A DNA stretch of 32,696 bases from Halobacteriales archaeon SW_10_68_16 (GTDB lineage Archaea; Halobacteriota; Halobacteria; Halobacteriales; Haloarculaceae), in NCBI GenBank assembly GCA_003023485.1, contig PXSG01000115.1, positions 1 to 32,696 on the forward strand, in the 5' to 3' direction. Below, one piece after another: positions 16,466 to 23,407 of the stretch. The first letter of the stretch is position 1. Each line of letters opens with the position of its first letter. Below the pieces are notes generated by a model, which saw only the letters and a program-made list of their open reading frames with translations, ran no database searches and had not been told where the DNA came from. Position numbers and translations under genes: made by a program.

Positions 16466-17628
16466 CACATGTCCGGCCAGGCGCGGAGCGCCCGACCGGT
16501 GCCGGCGACGGTGTTGATCCACCGCGCCGCGATGGCTTTCTTCAGCGTCTGTGCGGGGAAGCCCCCGAACGTGTCGACGACGGGGACGCCAGCGACGTCG
16601 TGGGCGACGGCGGCCTCGCCGACCGAGACGACGGTGCCCTTGTCGTCGTAGGTCCACCGCTGTAGAGGCTGGCCACGGACGGCCCGGACGACGTTGCGCC
16701 CGGCCACCTCGGCAGCCTGCCAGGCGGCCTGTGCGGTCGGCGGCGCGGGGTCACTGCCGGGCTGGTCGATCAGCGCACAGTCCCCGATTGCGAACACCCG
16801 CTCGTCGTCCGTCCGGAAGTCCTGGCCGGCGTGCAGGCGGTGGGAGCGGTCGTCCTTGTCCAGGTCGGCCTCGGCGAGGGCCTCCCGGCCGGTGACCCCG
16901 CCCGTCCAGACGAGCACGTCGTAGTCGACTTCGCCCGTCTCGCCGACGTAGACCGTCTCCTCGTCGACCTCGCCGACGAACTCGCCGGTCCTGATGTCGA
17001 CGCCGCGGGCTTCGAGCCGTTCCCGGAGGGCGGCCTGGAGGGCGGGGTCGCTGCCCGGGAGGATCTCGTCGAGTCCCTCGAGGAGAACGATCTCGACCGG
17101 CAGGCCGCGGTCGTCTCGCAACTCCGCGAGTTCGCCGGCGGTCTGGATACCCGACAGGCCCGCGCCGCCGACGACCACGCGGGCGGGGTCGGCCGCCGTC
17201 GCCGCCCCTGCCTGTGTGACGACATCCTCGTGGATGCCCAGCACGTCCGCGAGGTCCGTGAGCGTGTGGGCGTGGTCGCGCAACCCCTCGATCCCGAAGA
17301 AGGCGGTCCGCGTGCCAAGCCCCACGAGGAGGTAGTCGTACTCGATCGAGCCGTCCGCGAGACGCACCGTCCGTGCGTCGGTGTCGATGCCGACGACCTC
17401 CCCCTGGCGGAACGACGACCCGGGTGGCTTGATCTCCCCGATCGGGATGGCGACCTTCTCGCGGACCCCCGGATCGCGGATACAGCGGTGAGATTCGTGG
17501 AGAACGAGGTGGTGGTCGATGTCCGAGACCCACGTCAGTTCGACGTCCCCGTCGCGTGCCGCCTCGAGGCTCTTGACCGCGCCGGCACCGGCGTATCCGG
17601 ACCCGAGGACGACGACGTGCGCTGCCAT
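16465..17628 (-). CDS. FAD-dependent oxidoreductase, type II NADH dehydrogenase-like
   Basis: The protein has 387 residues, the usual NDH-2 size. The N-terminal FAD Rossmann motif is VVVLGSGYAGAGAVKSL (residues 5-21). The second, NAD(H)-binding Rossmann motif is VVVGGAGLSGIQTAGEL. The late FAD-binding block is RVFAIGDCALI, and the quinone-side C-terminus (QAAWQAAEVAGRNVVRAVRG, then YDDKGTVVSVGEAAVA) is typical of NDH-2 and sulfide-quinone reductase relatives. The cysteines required for sulfide oxidation are not apparent, so NADH:quinone oxidoreduction at the inner membrane face is the better guess. It is followed by a coupled membrane-protein gene and preceded by a regulator gene on the same strand 59 bp upstream. 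Confidence 0.88.
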   Translation of the reverse strand: MAAHVVVLGSGYAGAGAVKSLEAARDGDVELTWVSDIDHHLVLHESHRCIRDPGVREKVAIPIGEIKPPGSSFRQGEVVGIDTDARTVRLADGSIEYDYLLVGLGTRTAFFGIEGLRDHAHTLTDLADVLGIHEDVVTQAGAATAADPARVVVGGAGLSGIQTAGELAELRDDRGLPVEIVLLEGLDEILPGSDPALQAALRERLEARGVDIRTGEFVGEVDEETVYVGETGEVDYDVLVWTGGVTGREALAEADLDKDDRSHRLHAGQDFRTDDERVFAIGDCALIDQPGSDPAPPTAQAAWQAAEVAGRNVVRAVRGQPLQRWTYDDKGTVVSVGEAAVAHDVAGVPVVDTFGGFPAQTLKKAIAARWINTVAGTGRALRAWPDM

Positions 17629-17687
17629 ACCGACGGCTCGGGAGTGCCGTGATACAAAGGCTACGAATGCCGGTCGGCGCGCTCCCG

Positions 17688-18221
17688 TCAGTGCTCGGGG
17701 TCGCCGACGGGCGCCTTCATGTCGTCGATGGTCAACACGAGGGAGTTGTTCGTGTCGTCCTTGCCGTCGAGCGTCCCGATGATCTGGAGTCTCGACAGCG
17801 GCGTGGGGCCGACGGTCACCTTGTCGCCCTCGTGGAAGTTCGCGACGGTGCCACGGAGCCTGACCTCCGCGCGGCAGTGCTCGGGGTGGTGGACGCTGAC
17901 GAGGTCGATCTCCTCGACGTTGGCGTCCTCGATCTGCTCGCCGTTGTGGAACAGCGGGACGTCTGCCGCCTGGTCCATCTCCTGGATCTGCAACGCGTCG
18001 TAGGCGTTCGCGGTCGGCTTGTAGCCACCTTTCGGCCCCGGTACCCCCTCGACGAGCTGGAGCGCCTTGAGGCTCTGCATCTGGTTGCGGATCGTCCCCG
18101 GATTGCGGTCGACGCGGTCGGCGATCTCCTCGCCCTTGACCGCCGTCTCGTCCTCCCGGTAGAGGTTTACCAGCTCCTGGAGGATGTTCTTCTGGCTGGG
18201 TGTCAGCTCGATTGATGACAT
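17688..18221 (-). CDS. Winged-helix transcriptional regulator (haloarchaeal Rrf2/HTH_11-like)
   Basis: The 177-residue protein opens with a winged-helix domain (LTPSQKNILQELVNLYRE, then KGEEIADRVDRNPGTIRNQM and LVEGVPGPKGGYKPT), residues about 5-75. A C-terminal effector or oligomerisation domain (about 90-170; VEEIDLVSVHHPEHCRAEV, then VTVGPTPLSRLQIIGTLDG and DDTNNSLVLTIDD) is highly conserved in haloarchaeal homologues as I recall them. The ATG at 18221 is chosen over the longer frame because the TATA-like ttta sequence lies 24-31 bp upstream of it. The gene precedes the NADH dehydrogenase operon on the same strand and may control it. The ligand is unknown; HHPEHC could bind metal. Confidence 0.8.
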   Translation of the reverse strand: MSSIELTPSQKNILQELVNLYREDETAVKGEEIADRVDRNPGTIRNQMQSLKALQLVEGVPGPKGGYKPTANAYDALQIQEMDQAADVPLFHNGEQIEDANVEEIDLVSVHHPEHCRAEVRLRGTVANFHEGDKVTVGPTPLSRLQIIGTLDGKDDTNNSLVLTIDDMKAPVGDPEH

Positions 18222-18244
18222 AGCATACCATTCGCGGTTCGCTT

Positions 18245-18252
18245 CCTTAAAC
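18245..18252 (-). promoter_or_regulatory. TATA-like box for the winged-helix regulator
   Basis: GTTTAAGG on the minus strand, 24-31 bp before the ATG at 18221. It supports the shorter start. Confidence 0.55.
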
Positions 18253-18344
18253 CCGACGGTGCCCCCGACGAATCCGGGCGACGCCGCGCCCACCGGGACG
18301 CCTGGTCCGGCGTGGTGCCCGCCCGTGACCGCCAGATGATAACG

Positions 18345-18351
18345 CCTAATT
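18345..18351 (+). promoter_or_regulatory. TATA-like element for the epimerase gene
   Basis: CCTAATT, in an AT-richer patch (gataacgcctaattg), lies 23-29 bp before the ATG at 18374. Confidence 0.35.
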
Positions 18352-18373
18352 GCGGGCCGCCAGTGACGCCGGT

Positions 18374-19278
18374 ATGGAAGACAGACGTGTCCTCGTGACC
18401 GGCGGGGCGGGCTTCATCGGGTCGAACCTCGCGAACCACCTCGCCCGCGAGAACGGTGTGATCGCGCTGGACGACTGCTACCTGGGGACACCGGAGAACC
18501 TCGACCCCGATGTCGAGTTCGTCGAGGCGAGCGTCCTCGAAGAGGACCTGCCCACCGACGTCGACGTCCTCTTTCACCTGGCGGCCCGCTCCTCGTACGC
18601 GATGCACGAGGAGAACCCGACCGAGGGCGCACGGGTCAACGTCGAGGGGTTCGTCAACACCGTCGAGCAGGCCCGCGAGGACGGCTGCGAGCCTCGACGT
18701 CCTCCATCTACGGCTCCCGGACCGAACCCTCCCCCGAGGACATGCCCGTTACCGTCAACACCGGCTACGAGGCCTCGAAGATGGCCCGGGAGCGCTACGC
18801 CGAGTACTTCCACAACCACTACGATCTGTCGTGTGCCGGCCTGCGCTTCTTCTCGGTCTACCAGGGCTACGGCGGCGCCGAGGAACACAAGGGCGAGTAC
18901 GCCAACGTCATCGCGCAGTTCGCCGACGACATCGCCAACGGTCGGTCGCCGAAACTCTACGGCGACGGTACGCAGACCCGCGATTTCACCCACGTCTCCG
19001 ACATCGTCCGCGGGACGGAACTGGCCGCCGAGCACGAACTGAACGGCGTCTACAACCTCGGCACCGGCCAGTCCTACTCGTTCGACACCGTCGTCGAGAT
19101 GATAAACGACGAACTCGGCACGGACGTCACCCCCGAGTATGTCGAGAACCCCATCCCCGAGGATGTCTACGTCCACGATACCTGTGCCGACCCCTCGAAG
19201 ATGCGGGCGGCGACGGGCTGGGAGCCCGAGATCGACTTCGAGGAGGGCATCCGGCGGGTCTGTGCGCAGTATAACTAA
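18374..19278 (+). pseudogene. NAD-dependent sugar-nucleotide epimerase/dehydratase, frame broken
   Basis: This is a short-chain-dehydrogenase-type UDP-sugar epimerase in two frames. The first (ATG 18374 to about base 18690) has the Rossmann motif VTGGAGFIGSNL (residues 8-19), the DVLFHLAARSSY strand, and ends at AREDGCE. The second, entered in phase before base 18742, covers STSSIYGSRTEPSPED (the catalytic serine region), the YEASK catalytic Tyr-Lys pair, LRFFSVYQGYGG, QTRDFTHVSDIVRG and the C-terminus to the stop at 19278. About 13 bases (roughly QVVYA) seem to be missing at 18691-18693; replacing them restores the frame exactly. All other active-site parts are intact, so a sequencing or assembly fault is likely. 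Such enzymes feed N- or O-glycosylation and cell-surface glycan synthesis. Confidence 0.8.
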
Positions 19279-19293
19279 AACGCGGTTTTGAGT
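19274..19293. promoter_or_regulatory. Imperfect palindrome before the winged-helix gene at 19307
   Basis: ACTAAAACGCGGTTTTGAGT is a one-base-off relative of the perfect 18-bp palindrome at 20898-20915. Both share AAAACGCG-TTTTGAG. It covers the epimerase stop codon and lies 14-33 bp before the ATG at 19307, over the expected core promoter. This fits repression by a dimeric winged-helix protein, possibly self-repression. Confidence 0.5.
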
Positions 19294-19306
19294 ATTCACG
19301 CCGTTG

Positions 19307-19708
19307 ATGAGTTCCCCGGCTGAACGTCCGGGCAGGATGACAGCCGACGTCGATCCGAGCGAGGTCATCGACCTCCTGGCGGACGAGTACGTGCGGTCCA
19401 TCGTCGACGCCCTGCAGGATTCCGCGCGTTCCGCTCCCGAGGTGGCACGGCAGTGTGGGTGTTCGGAGGCGACCGTCTACCGGCGCCTGGACGACCTGAC
19501 GGCCGCGGGGCTGGTTGCCCGCGAGACCGAATTCGATCCGGACGGGCACCACCGGACGCTGTACCGACTCCAGCCGGTCCGTCTCAGCGTGTCGGTCCGA
19601 CGGGACGGCCTCGAAGGGGACGTCACGCGACCACGGGATAGCCCCGCGGACGGACACCACTTCGACCGGCGGGACCGCTCACCACGGCGTGAATCGGCGG
19701 CTGATTGA
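19307..19708 (+). CDS. ArsR-like winged-helix transcriptional regulator
   Basis: The 133-residue protein has an N-terminal winged helix (about 15-90). Helix 1-2 is SEVIDLLADEYVRSIVDAL, the recognition unit is SAPEVARQCGCSEATVYRRL, and the wing is LVARETEFDPDGHHRTLYRL. The C-terminal ~40 residues are charged and low in complexity (SPADGHHFDRRDRSPRRESA). ATG 19307 is preferred over the adjacent TTG at 19304. The palindrome at 19274-19293 sits directly upstream. The neighbouring lipoprotein gene and second regulator, with a closely related palindrome, suggest a small self-controlled module. The effector and regulon are unknown. Confidence 0.8.
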   Translation: MSSPAERPGRMTADVDPSEVIDLLADEYVRSIVDALQDSARSAPEVARQCGCSEATVYRRLDDLTAAGLVARETEFDPDGHHRTLYRLQPVRLSVSVRRDGLEGDVTRPRDSPADGHHFDRRDRSPRRESAAD

Positions 19709-19724
19709 TACGCCGGGTGGTCCC

Positions 19725-20827
19725 CTACGACTCTCCCGACCCCTGGCTGTCGGCCGACGCGCACTCGATGGATTCGGCGATGGACAGTTTTTCCTCGGTC
19801 GAGACCGGGCCGATCACGGCGTAGGTCCGGTCGGCACACGTCCAGTAGAGCGTCGTCTTGGCGTATCCCCGTGTAACCGTGCCGGGGTGACCGTCGACGC
19901 TGACGGACATCCCCCGGAGTTCGTGGTCGAACCCGGGCAGGACGCGTACCCGGACGGTCTCGTTGCCGTCCGCGTAGAACAGTTGTACCCGCGTCGTGTC
20001 GTTCACCTCCGCGACGAGGATTCTGTCCAGCTCGAACCGCGCCGGGACGGTCGGCTCGGGGACGGGATAGGGTGCCACCGCCTGTGCCGCCTCGACCGAC
20101 TCGAAGTTCTCCGAGCTCATTTCCGGTGGGTCGCGCTGGACTGCGTCCTCGGGCGGGTCGAAGGTGAACGTGTCCTCGTCGTGGTCGGTCCCGAACTCGA
20201 CGTGGTCGTACCGGGTGGTGAAGTTCATCGTGGTCCCGTCCTGGCCGACGAGGGTTGTCTGCTCCTTGAGCGGGTAGTCGTGCTCGGCGTGGATCCAGAG
20301 GCGGTGTTCGCCGAACACGAGCGGTTCCGCCAGCGTCGTCTCCACGAGGCTGTACTGCTCGTCCCCGACGACGACGTCGAGCGAGGCCGTCGTGGGCTCC
20401 TCGGAGGGGTCCCTGAACACGATGACGTCGGCCTCGTGGCCGGCGACGCGGTCGGTCCCAGCGTAGTCCACCTCGAACTCCTCAACGAGCATCTCGTAGT
20501 GGTCGTACTCGATGGCCGGGATGATGAGACCGTCCTCGGACCCCTCCAGATCGTACCGCGTCACCTCGTTTTCGTCCTCCTCGTAGGTCCAGGCAGTCGA
20601 CGGGTTCTGGACGATGGTCAGGTTCCCCTCCTCGTCGCGGACGAACCGCACGCGTCGCTGGCCGTCGGGTGGTTCACTGATCACGTCGATCTCTTGCCGT
20701 TCCAGCACCGTGTCGTTCCGTTCGACCACTTCCTCGAGGTGGTAGCTGACCTTCTGGACGGACGCGTCCAGTTCCTCGGCCAGTTCCGGACTAGCAGGAG
20801 GGCGATAGTGGGCGGCCGGTCGTGCAT
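19725..20827 (-). pseudogene. LolA-like lipoprotein gene with N-terminal region replaced by inverted copy of neighbour
   Basis: The readable body (frame ending at the stop 19725, open from about base 20788) has LolA-like, beta-rich sequence (TVLERQEIDVISEPPDGQRR, WTYEEDENEVTRYDLEG, HRLWIHAEHDYPLKEQ and FTTRYDHVEFG), as in haloarchaeal outer-surface lipoproteins. It lacks a signal peptide of its own. In another frame, ATG 20827 begins MHDRPPTIALLLV, a good start of a signal peptide. Between them lie 56 bases (20733-20788) identical, in reverse orientation, to part of the regulator gene at 21122-21177. The true start is therefore probably ATG 20827, with the rest of the signal peptide, lipobox and early mature part lost and a copied segment in their place. 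As written, no functional exported protein can be made. Confidence 0.7.
20733..20788 (-). repeat. 56-bp inverted repeat, copy in the lipoprotein gene
   Basis: This is an exact reverse complement of 21122-21177, separated by 333 bp. Read on the minus strand it encodes ELAEELDASVQKVSYHLE, a winged-helix segment that makes sense in the regulator but not in a LolA-like protein, so this is the acquired copy. Confidence 0.95.
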
Positions 20828-20830
20828 CGT

Positions 20831-20850
20831 GACAGTCAGTCGTAACTGTC
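20831..20850. repeat. Short inverted repeat in the lipoprotein leader
   Basis: GACAGT (20831-20836) and ACTGTC (20845-20850) are 6-bp arms with an 8-bp spacer, just upstream of ATG 20827 on the minus strand. It could be a leader hairpin or a half-site pair; chance is also possible. Confidence 0.35.
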
Positions 20851-20897
20851 TCCGTCGGCCCTCATCTACCTTTCGCTGTCTCCCGCGGCGTCAGTGA

Positions 20898-20915
20898 CTC
20901 AAAACGCGTTTTGAG
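20898..20915. promoter_or_regulatory. Perfect 18-bp palindromic operator
   Basis: CTCAAAACGCGTTTTGAG is a perfect palindrome in the gap between the divergent lipoprotein start (20827) and regulator start (20956). It ends 13 bp upstream of the TTTA of the regulator's TATA-like box at 20929. A near-copy precedes the regulator gene at 19307. Confidence 0.7.
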
Positions 20916-20927
20916 CGTCCCGAGCGC

Positions 20928-20934
20928 TTTAGAA
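20928..20934 (+). promoter_or_regulatory. TATA-like box for the regulator at 20956
   Basis: CTTTAGA lies about 22-28 bp before the ATG at 20956, just downstream of the palindrome. Confidence 0.45.
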
Positions 20935-20955
20935 GTGCCGGGCCGAACCCGCCAC

Positions 20956-21417
20956 ATGGCCAAACTGTTCCCGTCGCGCGGGAAGCCGTCCGTCGACCGT
21001 GACGGCGAACCGTCGGTCCTCTACGTCGACAGCGACGAGGCCGCGGAGGTCATCACGACGCTCTCGGGCGAGACGGCGATGGCCGTCTTCCGGGCGCTGA
21101 CCCACCAGGCGCTGACGGCCTCGGAACTGGCCGAGGAACTGGACGCGTCCGTCCAGAAGGTCAGCTACCACCTCGAGAACCTGGAGGCGGCCGGCCTCGT
21201 CGAGGTGGTCGACACCTGTTACTCCGAGAAGGGCCGCGAGATGGACATCTACGCGGTCGCGAACCGGCCGACGGTGCTCGTGCTCGGTTCCCGCGAGGAC
21301 CGGGTGAGTCTCCGGCAGGCGTTCGGGCAACTGGCGGGGGCTGTCGGCATCTCCGCAGTCGGGATCGCCGCCTGGCAGTCCCTCTCGGGCGCACTCGACG
21401 CACTCCTCGAGGTCTAG
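20956..21417 (+). CDS. ArsR-like winged-helix regulator with C-terminal hydrophobic segment
   Basis: The 153-residue protein has a basic start (MAKLFPSRGKP), a winged helix at about 30-105 (VITTLSGETAMAVFRALTHQ, then SELAEELDASVQKVSYHLEN and LEAAGLVEVVDTCYSEKGRE), and a short C-terminal hydrophobic helix (LAGAVGISAVGIAAWQSL). That end suggests membrane association; related haloarchaeal regulators often have longer membrane tails. ATG 20956 fits the TATA-like box at about 20928; the open frame upstream runs through the palindrome. Its coding sequence at 21122-21177 is copied, inverted, into the lipoprotein gene. The stop (TAG 21415-21417) overlaps the convergent stop within a shared CTAG. Confidence 0.82.
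   Translation: MAKLFPSRGKPSVDRDGEPSVLYVDSDEAAEVITTLSGETAMAVFRALTHQALTASELAEELDASVQKVSYHLENLEAAGLVEVVDTCYSEKGREMDIYAVANRPTVLVLGSREDRVSLRQAFGQLAGAVGISAVGIAAWQSLSGALDALLEV
21122..21177 (+). repeat. 56-bp inverted repeat, source copy in the regulator gene
   Basis: This is the exact reverse complement of 20733-20788. Here it encodes the recognition-helix part of the winged helix in its natural reading frame. Confidence 0.95.
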
Positions 21418-22268
21418 CCGTCGAAGACGCCGCCGACGTACTGGTGGAGGAAGACGCCGGCGTAGACGGCGGTCACGACGATGTCGAAGGCAAAGCGGAC
21501 GCCGCCGGCCAGCGAGAAGCCGAAGGACCGGAGGACCACGGACGTCTCGCCGTACCGAACGGAGAGCGCGACCGGACTGGTCGGGTCGCCCAGTCGCGTA
21601 TCGAGCACCACGCCGAGGCCGAGCAGCGCCACGAACCCGGCCACGATGACGACGGCCTTCGCCGTGTGCAGCGAGGTGACCCGCCAGCTGGCACGCAGCG
21701 ACCCGACCGGCCCGTACCCCCCGACGAAACACGCCTCGGGGAGGACACAGAACTTCACCAGCACGTAGACGACCCACCCGACGACGACGACGAGCGCGGC
21801 CAGCCGGACGGCGGCCGCGTCGACGCCGACCGGGGCGAGCACCCGCTGGAGGGCCGGCGCCACCGCGACCATCACCAGGGCGGCGACCGCCGCGACGAGT
21901 CCGGCCAGCAGGAACGTGGCCCCGAGCAGTGCCGGGAGCCGCCGGAGGACGGTTCCGAGCGTCTCGGCCGGCGAGGGCCGCTCGTCACGGATGACCGCCC
22001 CGCCGGTCACGGCCACGTAGCCGCGGGCGACCAGCGCACCGAGGACACTCACGACCGCCCCGACGGCGACCGCCCGGCCGGTCCCCGCGACGGCGAGCAG
22101 GTGGACGAGTCCGACCGCGGCGAACACGAGCAGGATTGACGGGCGGGCGACCAGGAGCCGCCCGCTCCAGCCCAGGGCGTCGGGAATCGACCGGCGAACC
22201 GCGTCCCGGTCGACGCCCTGACACCGGAGACAGCCACAGCCGTCGACGTCCTCACGGAACCGTATCAT
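21414..22268 (-). CDS. Multi-pass membrane protein with N-terminal cysteine motif
   Basis: With ATG 22268 the protein has 284 residues. The N-terminus has a C-x-C-x2-C group (GCGCLRCQGVD), which could bind metal. About six membrane helices follow (LLVFAAVGLVHLLAVAG, AVAVGAVVSVLGALVARGYV, LLGATFLLAGLVAAVAALVM, LAALVVVVGWVVYVLVKFCV, AVVIVAGFVALLGLGVVL and FAFDIVVTAVYAGVFLHQYV). The overall pattern resembles the haloarchaeal DUF7847-type membrane family, but I am not certain. No catalytic motif is visible. The stop overlaps that of the winged-helix gene. ATG 22268 is preferred over the in-frame start at 22292 because FREDVDGCGC follows closely. Confidence 0.7.
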   Translation of the reverse strand: MIRFREDVDGCGCLRCQGVDRDAVRRSIPDALGWSGRLLVARPSILLVFAAVGLVHLLAVAGTGRAVAVGAVVSVLGALVARGYVAVTGGAVIRDERPSPAETLGTVLRRLPALLGATFLLAGLVAAVAALVMVAVAPALQRVLAPVGVDAAAVRLAALVVVVGWVVYVLVKFCVLPEACFVGGYGPVGSLRASWRVTSLHTAKAVVIVAGFVALLGLGVVLDTRLGDPTSPVALSVRYGETSVVLRSFGFSLAGGVRFAFDIVVTAVYAGVFLHQYVGGVFDG

Positions 22269-22463
22269 GGTCGTAGCGTCGTGGTTCGACACGCTACACC
22301 TGTTTCACGGAACGGTCGGACGGCGGGCGTTCCTGGCGGGCGTTCCGATACCACGCTCGCACAGGTGACGACCTCCTTCGGGGTGGGGGAGCAAGAGCGG
22401 GGTCCATGTGCCAGCCTGCCACACCCGTCGACAAGTATCTTCCGTGTTCGCCGTCCGGACACC

Positions 22464-22471
22464 GTGCTTTT
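22464..22471 (+). promoter_or_regulatory. T-rich TATA-like element for the arginase gene
   Basis: Within gtgcttttctc, 25-32 bp before the ATG at 22496. The rest of the 227-bp gap (22269-22495) holds nothing else I can support. Confidence 0.4.
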
Positions 22472-22495
22472 CTCGCCGGCCGTCGAAGGCGACCC

Positions 22496-23407
22496 ATGGA
22501 CAGGACAGCACGCGTCATCGGCGTGCCGATGGACCTCGGCGCGGACAGGCGCGGCGTGGACATGGGCCCCTCGGCGATCAGGTACGCCGGCCTGGCCGAC
22601 CAGTTGGAGGGGATGGCTCTCCCGTGCACGGACGGCGGGGACCTCCCTGTTCCGCGACCGGAGGAACGCGACCCCGACGCGGGCGAACCCGTCCAGGGCC
22701 GCGCGAAGTTCCTCGACGAGACGCGGGCGGTCTGCCGGCGCCTCGCGGAGGCGGTCGCAGAGACCGTCGCCGACGGCCAGTTCCCGCTCGTGCTCGGCGG
22801 GGATCACTCCATCGCCGTCGGGACCGCCGCGGGTCTGGCCGGGGACCGCGACCTCGGCGTCGTCTGGTTCGACGCGCACGGCGACTTCAACACCCCCGAG
22901 ACGACGCCGAGCGGCAACGTCCACGGGATGGCGCTGTCGGCCATCCTCGGGCGGGGACAGTTCGCGGGCACCGACTGGGCCGACGTCGGCGTCGACCCCG
23001 AGGACGTCGCCCTCGTGGGACTGCGCGCCCTCGACGACCGGGAGCGCGAGGCACTCCGCGAGAGTTCGGTCGCGGCCTACACGATGACCGACATCGACCA
23101 GCGCGGGGTCACGGCCGTCGTCGAGGACGCCCTGGACCGCGTGACCGGCGGCGTCGACGCCATACACGTCAGCCTCGATCTGGACTGGCTGGACCCCGGC
23201 GAGGCGCCCGGCGTCGGGACGCCCGTCCGCGGCGGGGTCTCCTACCGCGAGGCACACGCCGCACTCGAACTACTCCACCGGGAGGCCGCCGGGGACCTCG
23301 CGGCCCTCGAGGTCGTGGAGATCAATCCCATCCTCGACCAGCACAACCGCACGGCCGAACTCGCGGTCGAACTCGCCGCGAGCGCCCTCGGCAAGCGGAT
23401 TCTCTAA
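22496..23407 (+). CDS. rocF: Arginase (ureohydrolase family)
   Basis: This 303-residue binuclear-manganese enzyme most likely hydrolyses arginine to ornithine and urea. Metal-binding motifs are complete: GGDHS (H104 at 101-105), FDAHGDFN (D126, H128, D130) and SLDLDWLDP. The loop SGNVHGM (139-145) is the arginase-type substrate loop rather than the agmatinase type. The N-terminus ([20 protein letters not shown]) and C-terminus ([20 protein letters not shown]) are also typical. The ATG at 22496 begins the conserved [11 protein letters not shown] start; the upstream open frame is not conserved-looking. The stop overlaps by 4 bp with the convergent gyrA stop. Confidence 0.92.
   Translation: MDRTARVIGVPMDLGADRRGVDMGPSAIRYAGLADQLEGMALPCTDGGDLPVPRPEERDPDAGEPVQGRAKFLDETRAVCRRLAEAVAETVADGQFPLVLGGDHSIAVGTAAGLAGDRDLGVVWFDAHGDFNTPETTPSGNVHGMALSAILGRGQFAGTDWADVGVDPEDVALVGLRALDDREREALRESSVAAYTMTDIDQRGVTAVVEDALDRVTGGVDAIHVSLDLDWLDPGEAPGVGTPVRGGVSYREAHAALELLHREAAGDLAALEVVEINPILDQHNRTAELAVELAASALGKRIL

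Noticed and set aside
19274..19293. The AAAACGCGGTTTT palindrome as a transcription terminator of the epimerase gene
   Set aside because: Archaeal terminators are mainly T tracts, and this sequence matches the operator-like palindrome at 20898-20915 and sits on a promoter.
20789..21121. A phase-variable invertible promoter between the 56-bp repeats
   Set aside because: Inversion would make one in-frame fusion on the left but leave the right side out of frame. No invertase gene is nearby, and the repeat may be artificial. It is kept only as a test in the findings.
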